Shown: positions 1 to 8,960 of the stretch, in pieces | Layout of the letters: every line of letters begins with the position of its first letter | How positions within the stretch are numbered: position 1 is the stretch's first letter | Assembly: GCA_016712505.1 (NCBI GenBank) | Contig: JADJQY010000008.1 | Coordinates: 62,001-126,000 of the forward strand | Source of the DNA: Candidatus Eiseniibacteriota bacterium | GTDB taxonomy: Bacteria; Eisenbacteria; RBG-16-71-46; CAIMUX01 | Direction of reading: 5' to 3' | Length of the DNA stretch: 64,000 bases | Translations under genes and position numbers: made by a program | Notes under the pieces: model-generated | Told to the model about the DNA's origin: nothing | The model's input: the letters and a program-made list of their open reading frames with translations, nothing else | The model's database searches: none

Positions 1-242
1 GCGAGCGGGCAAGTGACCGCGAAGCCTTCGTGACCAAGGGGACGTGGCGTAAATCCGGCGGTGTTGCGGGGAAGGTCTGTGTTCTTACCCGGGGAGATCT
101 CGCTTCACGCCTGAAAGGGCGACGCCGAGCGATCGGCGGAGCGAGAAGTCAGCCGAGGCCGTAGTAGTCGCCGCGAGGCGACGAAGGGCCGAACGAGAGG
201 GAGAGCTTTTCGCTCACGGGGATCGGAGAGGTCAGGTCACAG

Positions 243-1590
243 ATGTCCGAGCAATTGGAGCTCCCGTTCGAGGGTAGGGGTGAAGCCCCGAGTGTAGAAC
301 GGAGTGTGGAGACCTCAACGGCTCCTCGAGAGAAAGAGGGCTCAGGAGCGAGCGGTGTCATGGAACGGGCGGTGAGCCGTCCCAACATGCTGGCCGCGTA
401 CAAGCGAGTTCCGGGAAAACAAGGGCAGTCCCGCGATCGATGGGATGACGGTGGAAGCGCTACCGGCCTGGCTGCAGGAACATTGGGCAGGAGTCCGCGA
501 GCAACTGCTGGCAGGCACCTACCGACCGCAGCCGGTGAAGCGGCAGCTCATCCCCAAGGCGGGTGGTGGCGAGCGCGAGCTTGGCATCCCGACCGTAGTG
601 GACCGCCTCATCCAGCAAGCCCTGCTTCAAGTCCTCCAACCGATCTTCGATCCAACCTTCTCCGATCACAGCTACGGGTTCCGACCGGGACGCCGGGCGC
701 ACGATGCCGTACGGCGTGCGCGAGGGTACGTCCAGGCAGGCCGTCGCTGGGTGGTGGACGTGGACCTGGAGAAGTTCTTCGACCGGGTGAACCACGACCT
801 CTTGATGGGACGGTTGGCGAAGCGGATCGAGGACAAACGGGTGCTGCGACTGGTCCGTCGGTATCTGGAAGCAGGCGTGATGAGCCAAGGAGTGGTCATG
901 GAGCGGCACGAAGGGACTCCGCAAGGAGGACCTCTCTCACCGCTTCTGGCCAACCTGCTCCTCGACGAAGTCGATCAGGAGCTGGACCAGCGGGGTCATG
1001 CCTTCGTGCGCTACGCCGATGACGGCAATGTCTATGTGCGGTCGAAGCGAGCGGGCGAACGAGTGATGGCTCTGCTGCGTCGTCTCTACGGCGACTTGAA
1101 GCTCCAGATCAACGAGTCGAAGAGCGCGGTGGCGCGGGTCTGGGATCGGAAGTTCCTTGGGTTCTCCCTCTGGGTGAGCGCGGGAAAGACGATCCGGGTC
1201 CGCGTCGCGGAGAAAGCTCTGAACGCGATGAAGCAACGGGTGCGATGGATGACCCGTCGCGTGGGAGGACGGAGCCTGGAGCAAGTGATCGGAGACCTAC
1301 GACCGTACCTGCTGGGATGGAAGGCATACTTCCGTTTGGCCGAGACACCGAAGATCTTCCGAGAACTTGATGAATGGATCCGTCACCGCCTCCGAGCGAT
1401 CCAACTGAAGCAGTGGAAGCGCGGCCGAACGGTCTTCCGGGAACTGACCTCTCGCGGGGTCGGTCCGGAACTGGCCCGGAGGATCGCGGCGAACACTCGC
1501 CGCTGGTGGAAGAACTCGGCGATTGGGCTGCACATCGCGATCCCGAACCGCTGGTTCACCGAACGAGGACTTCCCTCGCTCGGTGCGTGA
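243..1590 (+). pseudogene. ltrA: group II intron reverse transcriptase/maturase, one-base frameshift
   Basis: Multifunctional intron-encoded protein that aids splicing and copies the intron into DNA. The uninterrupted C-terminal 381 codons (445-1590) carry the RT motifs: DVDLEKFFDRVNHD, GTPQGGPLSPLLANLLL and the catalytic YADD at 1012-1023, then the maturase domain (FLGF onward). It ends in a W..S....I...W....GL.SL tail and has no HNH endonuclease domain. The true N-terminus (MSEQLELPFEG) starts at 243 in another frame. It runs to about 417 (MLAAYKRVP) and continues as ENKGSPAIDGMTVEALP only if one G is removed from the GGG at about 418-420. So there is a single-base insertion in a homopolymer, either a real mutation or a read error. 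Family identity is certain; activity is doubtful. Confidence 0.88.
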
Positions 1591-1602
1591 CCTCAACATC
1601 TC

Positions 1603-1679
1603 GAACCGCCGGATGCGGACCCGCTTGTCCGGTGGTGTGGGAGGGGAGTAGCCGGGATCACCGGCTACCCCCTATCCCG
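1603..1679 (+). ncRNA. group II intron domains V and VI
   Basis: Two consecutive hairpins just after the maturase stop codon. The first has the domain V layout: a lower stem closing on GAACCGCC/GGTGGTG, an internal CGGA...TCCGG stem and a short apical GCGG-ACC-CGC hairpin. The second, rich in GGAGGGG/CCCCT, sits where domain VI with the branch point belongs. The call rests on remembered sequence similarity and position, not on a covariance search. Confidence 0.65.
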
Positions 1680-1831
1680 ATTCCCTCTCCTCGCTCGCGG
1701 CGATGGCGACGGCGATCCGGTGCCGGGTCCTGATTCCCGCCTCCTCCTCGGTGGTTCGGGGCACGGCGCGGTCTGTGCGCCACAACCGTGAAATCGTCCC
1801 ACACTCCCGCGGCTACCCACTCGCCCGGTAA

Positions 1832-1885
1832 CTAACTGCAATGAAGTCAGTTGGCGGCGTAGCGCGTGATGGCACGACTCCTGCA
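1832..1885 (+). promoter_or_regulatory. sigma-54 promoter with upstream inverted repeat
   Basis: TGGCACG-ACTC-CTGCA at 1870-1885 matches the RpoN consensus TGGCACG-N4-TTGCW at all but one position, with the invariant GG (1871-1872) and GC (1883-1884) correctly spaced. Predicted transcription start is near 1896, leaving about 53 nt of leader with a good ribosome site before the lipoprotein gene at 1949. An imperfect inverted repeat CTAACTG-N9-CAGTTGG (1832-1854) lies in a locally AT-rich patch just upstream and could be an activator site, although it is nearer the start than usual. Confidence 0.65.
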
Positions 1886-1948
1886 AAGGGCAACACGACG
1901 AAAAGCCCTGGACCCGACTGCATACGGTCGATATGAAAGGAGACACTC

Positions 1949-2776
1949 ATGCGCACGACGAAGCTCGCCATCTGCGTCCTCGCCTCCCTGCTCACCGCCA
2001 GTGGGTGCAGCAAGGAGTCGACTCAGCCCTTGCCCGAAGCACCGGCACTACCGCCCGCGGAGTCGCTTCAGATCGATCTCGGCTTCTTCCAACAGCCGGC
2101 CCGCGCGCCGGAGTCGGCCGCGCCGGAAACGATCTTCAACTGGACCAACGCCGTGGTGCGGGTGCTGGTGATCAACGCGTTCGTCGATGCCGCGTTGTCG
2201 CCCCCGTTTGAGGCGTTCGAGGTTGCCCTCAACACCACGCCGACGCTCCGTCAGGATGGGACCTGGGTCTGGACCTACGGCGTGCTGGAGGGAGGCCGCA
2301 CCGCTCGGATCGACCTGGAAGGGGTTGAGCGAAGCGGAAAGGTCGAGTGGAGCCTCTACCTGACCGACTCCGAAGCCGAGCCACCGCTGAATCATGGTCT
2401 CTGGTTCGAAGGAGAGACCACCGGGAACGGCGAAGAGGGCTTCTGGCTCTTCCTCGATCCGCGCAGCTCCTCCTCAGGGAACTACGCCCGGTTGAACTGG
2501 AGGGTCAAGGCTGAGGACGACGCCGAACTGCGTCTCGAGGCACTCGATCGGTCCGAGGAGAGCTTCGGTGACTTCGTGCTCTACGAAGTCGATCGACGCG
2601 ATGCCCGCGTGACCTACCACGACGCTTCCGAGCGGTCGGAGTTCATCGCGAAATGGAACACCGCCACGGGTGCCGGCAGTCTCGTCGCACCGGACTACAA
2701 CCAGGGAGCGCCGGCCTGCTGGAACTCGGAGCAGCAGGACATCGAGTGCAGCACGGTCGCTCCCGGCCCTCGCTGA
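1949..2776 (+). CDS. putative exported lipoprotein, unknown function
   Basis: 275 aa. Residues 1-20 form a short lipoprotein signal peptide (MRTTKLAICVLASLLTASGC) with the lipidated Cys at 20, so the protein should be membrane-anchored outside the cytoplasm. The mature part is acidic, rich in Trp/Glu/Asp, without membrane segments, and looks like a beta-rich globular domain; two Cys near the C-terminus could form a disulfide. I recognise no family. The ATG is supported by GAAAGGAG at 6-7 nt spacing. It stands alone between the intron and a convergent gene, behind the sigma-54-type promoter at 1870-1885, so it is probably expressed conditionally under an enhancer-binding activator such as those encoded elsewhere in this window. 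Confidence 0.7.
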   Translation: MRTTKLAICVLASLLTASGCSKESTQPLPEAPALPPAESLQIDLGFFQQPARAPESAAPETIFNWTNAVVRVLVINAFVDAALSPPFEAFEVALNTTPTLRQDGTWVWTYGVLEGGRTARIDLEGVERSGKVEWSLYLTDSEAEPPLNHGLWFEGETTGNGEEGFWLFLDPRSSSSGNYARLNWRVKAEDDAELRLEALDRSEESFGDFVLYEVDRRDARVTYHDASERSEFIAKWNTATGAGSLVAPDYNQGAPACWNSEQQDIECSTVAPGPR

Positions 2777-3140
2777 CCCGCAGGCCTAGCCCGCACCCTC
2801 GAATCGAACCCGCCTGATCTGACGACACTAGTCTTGGGGTGGCGGCGGTTTCCCTCGATTCCGCTGCCGCCTGACCCATCGGAGTCGGCCGCCGCAGTCC
2901 CCGCTACCCACGGACCTTGCATCCCAGGGCGCGTCACGCGTCGGTCCGGCCCGTCCAATCGCCGGGCCGCGCGTGGCGCCCACCCTGGAGTCGGAGAGGG
3001 GGGTGACCATGCCTCGTCACGCGCGATCGGTCCATCGATCCGTTCCCACCGGAGCTAGAGCCGGATGGACGCCGCCGTGGTACTCCCATCCGATCGCCCG
3101 CCAGCTCGTCCTGGCCTGCCTCTAGCTCGGAGAAGGTCGG
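2777..3140. other. intergenic region between convergent genes
   Basis: 364 bases between the stop of the lipoprotein gene and the stop of the minus-strand barrel gene. I find no convincing coding frame, tRNA or strong terminator hairpin. A TCGAATCGAACCC string near 2800 recalls a tRNA T-loop on the minus strand, but no cloverleaf can be built around it. Confidence 0.5.
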
Positions 3141-3833
3141 TTAGAGCGCAAAGCGGAAACCTAGGCGGAGGCGCGCGGCTCCGCCCGCCTCCTCGACCGG
3201 GTCTCGGAACTCAATGCTTGCTCCTTCGTCGCTCGTGCCCCGAACCTCCACTTCGCTCCAGTTGATCTGGTCGATGATCAGCGCGAGGTCGAAGGCCAGC
3301 ATGGGGCCAAAGTGGTGGAGCAGGCCGACTCCAAGCGAGGCGACATCGCCGCTGGTGCTCGACTTGATCTCCGACTGCACGAATTCGATGCCGGTCGCGC
3401 CGAGGCCAACCATCAGGTAAGGCTCGATTCGGGATGCGGTGCGAAAGAGATAGAGCGCTTCCAGCGACGCCGCAGACCGGGTCGCCTCGATGTCGTTTCC
3501 CGAGGTGTAGTGAAGGGCGGAATGAACTCCTAGCCGGCAGATGAGGCGGGGAGCGAAGCGGTACTCGACCGAGAATCCGGCCCCCGCACCGAGCTCAGCG
3601 AGAACCAGCTCCGTCGGGGGGCCTCCCGGAGTGGGATCTCCGGTGGAGAGCAGATCGCTTGCAAACTGCAGGCCGAGGGCGGGACCGCGGGGGCGACCAC
3701 CAGGGGCGGCTTCGGCCGAGTAGGCGATCGAGGCACTGAGCAGTGCGCCCAGACCGATCCTCACCGCCTCCGAGTTGCCCCAGCCTGGCCGTGATTTCCC
3801 GCCCGGTAACGACGGAACTGGCGGTCGGATCAT
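3141..3833 (-). CDS. outer-membrane beta-barrel protein
   Basis: 230 aa from the chosen ATG. A signal peptide (VRIGLGALLSASIAYSAEA) precedes alternating amphipathic strands typical of an 8-stranded barrel (VEYRFAPRLICRLGVHSAL, LEALYLFRTASRIEPYLMVG). It ends in RLRLGFRFAL, with Phe in the terminal strand. The start at 3833 is chosen because its ATG overlaps the TGA of the upstream response regulator (ATGA), so translation is probably coupled. A longer frame back to 3986 would lie inside the regulator. It is the last gene of the barrel / DUF4390 / kinase / regulator run. The function is unknown; it could be a target or sensor partner of that two-component system. Confidence 0.75.
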   Translation of the reverse strand: MIRPPVPSLPGGKSRPGWGNSEAVRIGLGALLSASIAYSAEAAPGGRPRGPALGLQFASDLLSTGDPTPGGPPTELVLAELGAGAGFSVEYRFAPRLICRLGVHSALHYTSGNDIEATRSAASLEALYLFRTASRIEPYLMVGLGATGIEFVQSEIKSSTSGDVASLGVGLLHHFGPMLAFDLALIIDQINWSEVEVRGTSDEGASIEFRDPVEEAGGAARLRLGFRFAL

Positions 3834-5305
3834 CGGTCGTCCTCCCCGCGCCGCGATGGGCGGGACGGCCGCGCTTCGATACCCAGGGCCTGCATCTTCT
3901 TGTGCAGATTGCTGCGCTCGAGTCCCAGCCATCGAGCGGCTTCGGACACGTTGCCGTCCGTGGCATCGAGACATGCCTCGATGCACTCGCGCTCGAAGCG
4001 CTGCCTCGCGCCGAGCAGACCACCCTGTTCTCGGAGTTCCGCGATGCTCGGTATGCCTCGGACCTCTGCTCCGCGTGCGCCCGGGTGAGGGCCGCTACCA
4101 GCCTCGCGGCCCGGCGTCGCGTCAAGGTGACCTGCGGCCCCCGCGGCGATTCCCGCGAGGCGGAGGTCCTCCGAGGCGATCTCCACTCCCTCCGCGAGGA
4201 TGGTCAGCCGTTCGATGCTGTTCTTCAGTTCCCGCACATTGCCGCGCCAGGGAAGCGTGCCGAGGATGCGCAGAGCGTCGGGGGAGATTCGTCGGGGGAC
4301 CCCCCCGCTCGACTCCGCTTGAAGGGCGAGGAAGTGATGAACGAGCAGCGGGAGGTCCTCCATCCGCTCGCGAAGCGACGGGAGACGGATCGGGAGGACG
4401 TTCAATCGATAAAACAGGTCTTCGCGGAACCTGCCCTGCGCCGCCTCGACCATGAGGTCCTTGTTGGTGGCGGCGATCACCCGGACATCGACCCGGTGCG
4501 TGACGGTATCGCCGACCCGCTCGATTTCCCCCTCCTGTAGCGCCCGGAGCACCTTGGCTTGGACCTTCAGGCTCATGTCGCCGATCTCGTCGAGGAAGAG
4601 CGTTCCCCCGTCCGCCATGAGGAAGCGGCCGTCGCGTGTACGATCGGCGCCGGTGAACGCGCCGCGCACGCTCCCGAAAAGCTCGCTCTCGATCAGGTCT
4701 TCGGGGATGGCGGCGCAGTTCACCTTGATGAACGCCCGGGAGGCCCGGGGGCTAGCGGCGTGCAGCGCCTGGGCGGCCAGTTCCTTTCCTGTGCCGCTTT
4801 CGCCGGTGATCAGGATGGTTGCGTTACTGGGAGCGGCCTTGGCGATCAGCCGTCGCACCGCCTCGACCGATTCGTGCCGGCCGATCAGGGTCCGGCGCCG
4901 CTCCAGCTGCTGTTCGAGCGCTACCACCGTCCGGTCGAGTCGTTGCAGGGCTAGCGCGTTTCGAACCGCGACCAGCACGCGGTCGCGCGAGAGCGGCTTC
5001 TCCAGGAAGTCGAACGCGCCGGCCCGAGTCGCCTCTACCGCGAGCGAAACCGAGGCGTGGCCCGAGATCATGATGATGGGGAGGCCGGGGCGCTGCCGCA
5101 GGAGTTCAGGCAGGATGGCGAGACCGTCGCGCCCCGGCATCCGGACGTCGAGCAGCACGAGGTTGACGCGATCGAGCGGTTGGCCCAGCGCCTCGTCCCC
5201 GGATTCCGCCTCGCGGACTTCGTAGCCCTCACCGGAGAGAATCAAGTTCAGCGTCCGGCGGATGTTCTTCTCGTCGTCGATCAGCAAGATCAGCGGCTGA
5301 CTCAT
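3830..5305 (-). CDS. NtrC-family sigma-54-dependent response regulator (NtrX-like)
   Basis: 491 aa, cytoplasmic transcription activator for RNA polymerase with sigma-54. The receiver domain (1-120) has the acidic pocket DD and phospho-acceptor Asp53 (LLDVRMPGRDG). The AAA+ domain has Walker A GESGTGKE (168-175), GAFTGA (215-220, the sigma-54 contact loop) and Walker B GGTLFLDEIGD. A C-terminal Fis-type helix-turn-helix reads NVSEAARWLGLERSNLHKKM. The start at 5305 (MSQPLILLIDDEKN) is fixed by the receiver fold and by its 4-base ATGA overlap with the upstream kinase. All key residues are intact. It should act with the kinase encoded immediately upstream. A paralogous regulator lies at 36950-38356. 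Confidence 0.93.
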   Translation of the reverse strand: MSQPLILLIDDEKNIRRTLNLILSGEGYEVREAESGDEALGQPLDRVNLVLLDVRMPGRDGLAILPELLRQRPGLPIIMISGHASVSLAVEATRAGAFDFLEKPLSRDRVLVAVRNALALQRLDRTVVALEQQLERRRTLIGRHESVEAVRRLIAKAAPSNATILITGESGTGKELAAQALHAASPRASRAFIKVNCAAIPEDLIESELFGSVRGAFTGADRTRDGRFLMADGGTLFLDEIGDMSLKVQAKVLRALQEGEIERVGDTVTHRVDVRVIAATNKDLMVEAAQGRFREDLFYRLNVLPIRLPSLRERMEDLPLLVHHFLALQAESSGGVPRRISPDALRILGTLPWRGNVRELKNSIERLTILAEGVEIASEDLRLAGIAAGAAGHLDATPGREAGSGPHPGARGAEVRGIPSIAELREQGGLLGARQRFERECIEACLDATDGNVSEAARWLGLERSNLHKKMQALGIEARPSRPSRRGEDDR

Positions 5306-6699
5306 GCAATCCCTCCCTCTGGCAGGGTGACACGGAAGCAGGCCCCCCCGCCTGGTCGATCCTCCACTCGGATCGTTCCTCGGTGCGCGCGGACGACTGA
5401 CTCGACGATCGCCAGGCCCAGTCCCATCCCACCGGGCCGTCCGCTCACGTTCGGCTCGAAGATATGTCCGCGCTCGGACGCAGGCACGCCTGGTCCTCGG
5501 TCGAGAACTTCGATCTCCAGCCCTGCTGGCCCCTGCGCTCCCCGAACGAGAATCGGATCGAGCGTGCCGAAGGTCTGCTGCGCCTCGAGTGCGTTCTTGA
5601 TCAGATTGATCAGCACGCGATGCATCTCGTCCGGATCGAAGCAGCCCTCGAGGCCCTCTGGGGCACACTCGATCCGGACCTGCTCCGCCGGGTAGAGAGC
5701 CTGGGCATCGCACAGCAGTTCGAGCACCGGCGCCCGACGAGGGGAAGGTTCGGGCAGCCGCGCGAAGCGGGCGAAGGTGTCGACCAGGTCACGCAGTCCA
5801 CCCACCTCTTCCTCGATGATGCTCGTGCCTTCGATGAGCAGGGAACGTGATCGCTCGTCGACCGTAGGGAGTCCCTCCCTCAGTTGCTGTGCGGCCAGCT
5901 GGATCGGGGTGAGCGGATTCTTGATCTCGTGCGCCAGGCGCCGTGCCATGTCTCGCCAGGCCGACGCCTTCTCCAGCCGGACCAGCTCCGTCTGCTGCTC
6001 GCGCAGCCGCGCGATCGTGGCATTGAACTGCGTCAGGAGCCGGGCCAAGGGTCCCGCGGGGTTTACCGGCGCCGGCGAGTCGAGATCTCCTCCCGCCACC
6101 CGTTCCATGGCGGCGCCCAGCGCGACGAGCGGGCGGGTCCAGCGTGACGCCAGCCAGAGCCCGAGCCCCAGGACCGCCACCAGGATCGCCCCGTAGATCG
6201 CCACGAAGGTCAGGACGAGACTGCGGATGAGGTCGTCCCGCTCGAGTCGAATCACCTCCAGGAGGCGTAGGGCTCGACCCAACTTCTCGGTCGAAGCCTC
6301 CAGCTCGGGGCTCAGGTCCCGACTCAGCCAGATGACTGCTCCCGGGCTGCTCTCCTGCCTCGCGACCAGCATCGACCGGCCGTCGAGCACGATCCGGGAC
6401 GGGCTCGACGAGTCCGGCAGAGCCTGCAGCGTCAGCCGGGCCGCGGGAGTCAGGAGCGCCAGGTCGAGCGTATCCAGGCTCGTCCCTCCGCGGATCGCCT
6501 CGCGCATCGATGCGGTCTCCCGATCGACCCACGCGCGCGTGTTATCCAGCCCTGCCGTCGCGCCTTCCTGAAGCACCTTGTGCATGCGCGGATCGAGGCT
6601 GCGCCGCACCAGCTCTCGTACCGTGAGCGCGGCCGGGATCGCCGGCAGGAGCGCCACCACGAGGAGCACGAGTAGAATCTGCGTCCGAAATCGTCCCAT
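5302..6699 (-). CDS. membrane sensor histidine kinase, NtrY-like
   Basis: 465 aa. Transmembrane segments at about 7-28 and 161-184 flank a periplasmic sensor region; then HAMP (185-235), dimerisation/phospho-acceptor helix with His257 in RLAHEIKNPLTP, and an ATPase domain with N-box INLIKNALEAQ, G1 DRGPGVP and G2 GMGLGLAI. The LPEPSP stretch after the H-box is typical of NtrY-type kinases. The start at 6699 (MGRFRTQILL) is preferred over the longer frame because a GGGAG site precedes it. Its stop overlaps the response regulator start (ATGA). The first transmembrane segment and the neighbouring barrel and DUF4390 genes suggest envelope sensing. The signal is unknown. Confidence 0.92.
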   Translation of the reverse strand: MGRFRTQILLVLLVVALLPAIPAALTVRELVRRSLDPRMHKVLQEGATAGLDNTRAWVDRETASMREAIRGGTSLDTLDLALLTPAARLTLQALPDSSSPSRIVLDGRSMLVARQESSPGAVIWLSRDLSPELEASTEKLGRALRLLEVIRLERDDLIRSLVLTFVAIYGAILVAVLGLGLWLASRWTRPLVALGAAMERVAGGDLDSPAPVNPAGPLARLLTQFNATIARLREQQTELVRLEKASAWRDMARRLAHEIKNPLTPIQLAAQQLREGLPTVDERSRSLLIEGTSIIEEEVGGLRDLVDTFARFARLPEPSPRRAPVLELLCDAQALYPAEQVRIECAPEGLEGCFDPDEMHRVLINLIKNALEAQQTFGTLDPILVRGAQGPAGLEIEVLDRGPGVPASERGHIFEPNVSGRPGGMGLGLAIVESVVRAHRGTIRVEDRPGGGACFRVTLPEGGIA

Positions 6700-6709
6700 G
6701 AGCACTCCC

Positions 6710-7372
6710 TTACCGCTCCAGGGCTGGGGAGGCGGCTTCCAGGCGGTCGAGTTGGAGTTCGTCCGACCTCGCTTCGGACACCCACTGCGTGCGGTCACCA
6801 CGCCCGAGGAAGTAGCGGAAGAGAGTTCCGACCCCTACCGAAACCTCGCGGCGACCGTCGGGTGCCTCCTCAACTTCACCGGTGAGGAGGTCGCGCGCCC
6901 AGGCCACCTCGTCAGGTGCGAGGGGGTGAATCGCAAGCAGGGCGTGGATCCGGCCGGCGCCACCCAGATCGGCCAGCTCGGCCACCGGTAGCGGCCCGAG
7001 CGTCTCGAGCGAGGCCTGTAGTGCCGAGAGGTCCGACAGCGTCGATTCCCACAAGGGGGTGCGGACTCGCACTGCCGCGCCCAGGAGGTCCGGCTCGAGT
7101 CGCACGGATACGCGCCCGCTGTGCACGATTCGCCCGTTCTCGTCCTCGAACATGAGCGCGATCGAGAGTGCGGCCGGGAGCCCGCTGGCCAAGGTGTCGC
7201 GCGAGCGGCGATCCGGCACTCCCTCGAGCCGAATCGTGCAGACCAGCAGAGAATCCTGGCGCCCGGCATCGATCGCAACAATGCGCGGCGCGGTCGACTC
7301 GCGCCCATGGCTCGGGCGGATCGGGTACGCGAGCGTGAGCGCCAGCACGGCGGCGATCCCAACCGACCGCAC
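6710..7372 (-). CDS. DUF4390-like secreted protein
   Basis: 220 aa with an N-terminal signal sequence (VGIAAVLALTLAYPIRPSHG). The body follows the DUF4390 pattern: an N-terminal strand (LLVCTIRLEG), a LASGLPAALSIALMFED core (family GIPxxxxxxxxx) and a C-terminal DLLTGEV...GVGTLFRYFLGRGDR segment. The protein at 34867-35523 shares the same C-terminal landmarks (LTGE, a glycine-rich turn, GxGDR), so the two look paralogous. DUF4390 genes commonly precede NtrY-type kinases (recalled), and here it ends 10 bases before one. I infer a periplasmic accessory or sensor role; no biochemical function is known to me. Confidence 0.65.
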   Translation of the reverse strand: MRSVGIAAVLALTLAYPIRPSHGRESTAPRIVAIDAGRQDSLLVCTIRLEGVPDRRSRDTLASGLPAALSIALMFEDENGRIVHSGRVSVRLEPDLLGAAVRVRTPLWESTLSDLSALQASLETLGPLPVAELADLGGAGRIHALLAIHPLAPDEVAWARDLLTGEVEEAPDGRREVSVGVGTLFRYFLGRGDRTQWVSEARSDELQLDRLEAASPALER

Positions 7373-8950
7373 CTAGTAGTTCCAGCCCAGACTGAGGTTC
7401 ACGTGAAACGTCTCGCGGACCGGTGATGGGGTGAGCGGGAAGCCAACATCCAGGCCGAGGTACTGCATGAGCGGGACGCGGCACCGCAGGCCCACGCCCG
7501 AGGCCAGGTGGATGCGGTCGGTGGCATCGCGAGTTCGATTCCAACCTCCACCAAGATCGACGAAGGCGAGTGCGGCAAGTCGGGGGCGATCGCCTTCACC
7601 GACCCAGGGAGCCCGGAGTTCTGCCGACCCGGCGACCACGCCGAGATCTCCGCCCGCCGGGGAGAGACTGTGACTGGGGAATCCACGCACGCTGGTCAAC
7701 CCCCCGAGGTAGGGCCGGCGGTGGAATGGCGCGTCCGCGGCGACCCCGGTGAAGGAGATCCTCCCTGCGAGCGCAAGGCCGGAGGAGAGTGGACGGTACC
7801 CCCGCAGATCCAGGCTGACCCGGGGGAAGTCCGCCGTGCGGGCTCGCACCCACTCCGCTCGGATGCTCCCGCGGCTTCCGCGCGCGGTGAGATCGGCGCC
7901 CCGGCGTCGGTCCCAGGTCAATCCGAGACCGAGTTCGAGCACCGACTCGTCTCGCACGTCGTCCGCGACTGCGGGGGGCAGATCCTCGAACCCGATGGTG
8001 TCTCCGGCCTCGGCACCGGACAGCTCGTCGTCCTGATACACTTGCGCGGTCGAGTCGACCCGCGCCCGTTCCTGGGCCACGCTGCCGGTGAGCTGGAAGC
8101 CGGCGCCGACCGGCGCGCGGATGGCAAACTCCAGTCGTGCGCGCTGCACCTCCTGGATCACTTCGACCCGTTGGTTGAAGTAGACCTGGCTCACCGCGTC
8201 GCCGGAACCGGTCAGCTCCCATCGGCCTCCGCCGAGGATCTCCTGACCAACCTGGGCATTCAGACCACTCACCCGATACCCGATGCGCGCGCCGAGCCGC
8301 AGCCGCTCTTCACGTCCGGTCAGGTTGTCGAGGCTGAGTTCCGCCGGAACCAGGTACCACCCGGAGAGGGCCTCGTGTCCCGCGCCGAAGCGGAGGTCCG
8401 GGCCGCGTTCCTTCAGATGAAAGACGGCGATCAGGTGATCCGGGGTGGAGCCAGGCCGAGCGGAGACCTCGACGGACTCGTAGAACCCTGTGGCCTCCAG
8501 CCGCGCGGCCGCCGTGGCAAGCGCCTCGGCGTCGATCGATGCCTCGAGGGTCAGAGCGAGGCGCCGGGTGGCACGCCCCCAGCGATCCGGAGCGAGGCCA
8601 TCGAACTCGATCGCCTCCAGTCGTCGAATGGAGCGGCGCGATTCCGGCGCGGTGGTGCTGGGAGAGGCTGCGGTGTCCTGGGCGTCCGGAGCCCCGCCAA
8701 GGGCGTGGGTGCCAGCGGCGAACCAGAGCGCGAATGCAATCGCGATCGCTGCCTCCCGCCTGCGTCTGCCTGTGCCTGAGTGTTTCAGATAAAGGTTCTC
8801 CGTCCCGGTTCCTCTCCAGGCGGCAAGGGGTGTGCCAGCGGGCAGCAGAGACGCGAAGCCCGCGCTGCGTGCAACGAGCGAGGCGTCACCCCTTGAATCC
8901 GAGGCTCCGGGCTGTGGCCGGAAGTCACAACTGTGGCGCAGATTCCACAC
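7373..8950 (-). CDS. Omp85/TamA-family outer-membrane protein with one POTRA-like domain
   Basis: 525 aa from the GTG at 8950. A signal-peptide-like stretch lies at about 66-86 (AAIAIAFALWFAAGTHAL), so the true start may be internal, but no good ATG/GTG follows in frame. A POTRA-like region (about 108-185, RRLEAIEFDGL...FYESVEVSARPG) precedes a C-terminal 16-strand surface-antigen barrel with the family signature YLGGLTSVRGF and terminal aromatic residues (SLGWNY). Such proteins insert or translocate outer-membrane proteins. A single POTRA and short length make it an Omp85 side branch rather than BamA itself. It lies upstream of DUF4390 and the NtrYX pair with tight spacing, so it probably belongs to that operon. 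Confidence 0.78.
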   Translation of the reverse strand: MWNLRHSCDFRPQPGASDSRGDASLVARSAGFASLLPAGTPLAAWRGTGTENLYLKHSGTGRRRREAAIAIAFALWFAAGTHALGGAPDAQDTAASPSTTAPESRRSIRRLEAIEFDGLAPDRWGRATRRLALTLEASIDAEALATAAARLEATGFYESVEVSARPGSTPDHLIAVFHLKERGPDLRFGAGHEALSGWYLVPAELSLDNLTGREERLRLGARIGYRVSGLNAQVGQEILGGGRWELTGSGDAVSQVYFNQRVEVIQEVQRARLEFAIRAPVGAGFQLTGSVAQERARVDSTAQVYQDDELSGAEAGDTIGFEDLPPAVADDVRDESVLELGLGLTWDRRRGADLTARGSRGSIRAEWVRARTADFPRVSLDLRGYRPLSSGLALAGRISFTGVAADAPFHRRPYLGGLTSVRGFPSHSLSPAGGDLGVVAGSAELRAPWVGEGDRPRLAALAFVDLGGGWNRTRDATDRIHLASGVGLRCRVPLMQYLGLDVGFPLTPSPVRETFHVNLSLGWNY

Positions 8951-8960
8951 GGTTTGGAGG

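Larger units (their letters stand above)
1..1681 (+). mobile_element. group II intron, 3' portion (5' end outside or at window edge)
   Basis: A retroelement: self-splicing RNA with an internal reverse transcriptase/maturase gene. The first 242 bases have no gene and are GC-rich with many short inverted repeats, as expected for intron domains I-IV upstream of the ORF. Right after the ORF stop, 1603-1638 forms a domain V-like hairpin (arms around GAACCGCCGG and CCGGTGGTG), followed at 1639-1679 by a domain VI-like hairpin (arms around AGTAGCCGG and CCGGCTACC). The 3' boundary is placed near 1681, after TATCCCGAT, by comparison with remembered bacterial introns. The typical 5' GUGYG start is not visible in the window, so the left boundary is unknown. 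The interruption of the RT frame suggests an inactive copy or a sequencing error. Confidence 0.75.

Noticed and set aside
243..1022. 259-aa frame as a separate protein
   Set aside because: Only its first about 57 codons are the maturase N-terminus; the rest is out of frame relative to the RT domain.
2785..2830. tRNA T-loop-like sequence on the minus strand
   Set aside because: No acceptor, anticodon or D arm can be built around it.
7508..8779. 423-aa open frame on the plus strand
   Set aside because: Antisense to the Omp85-like barrel; composition of a shadow frame.
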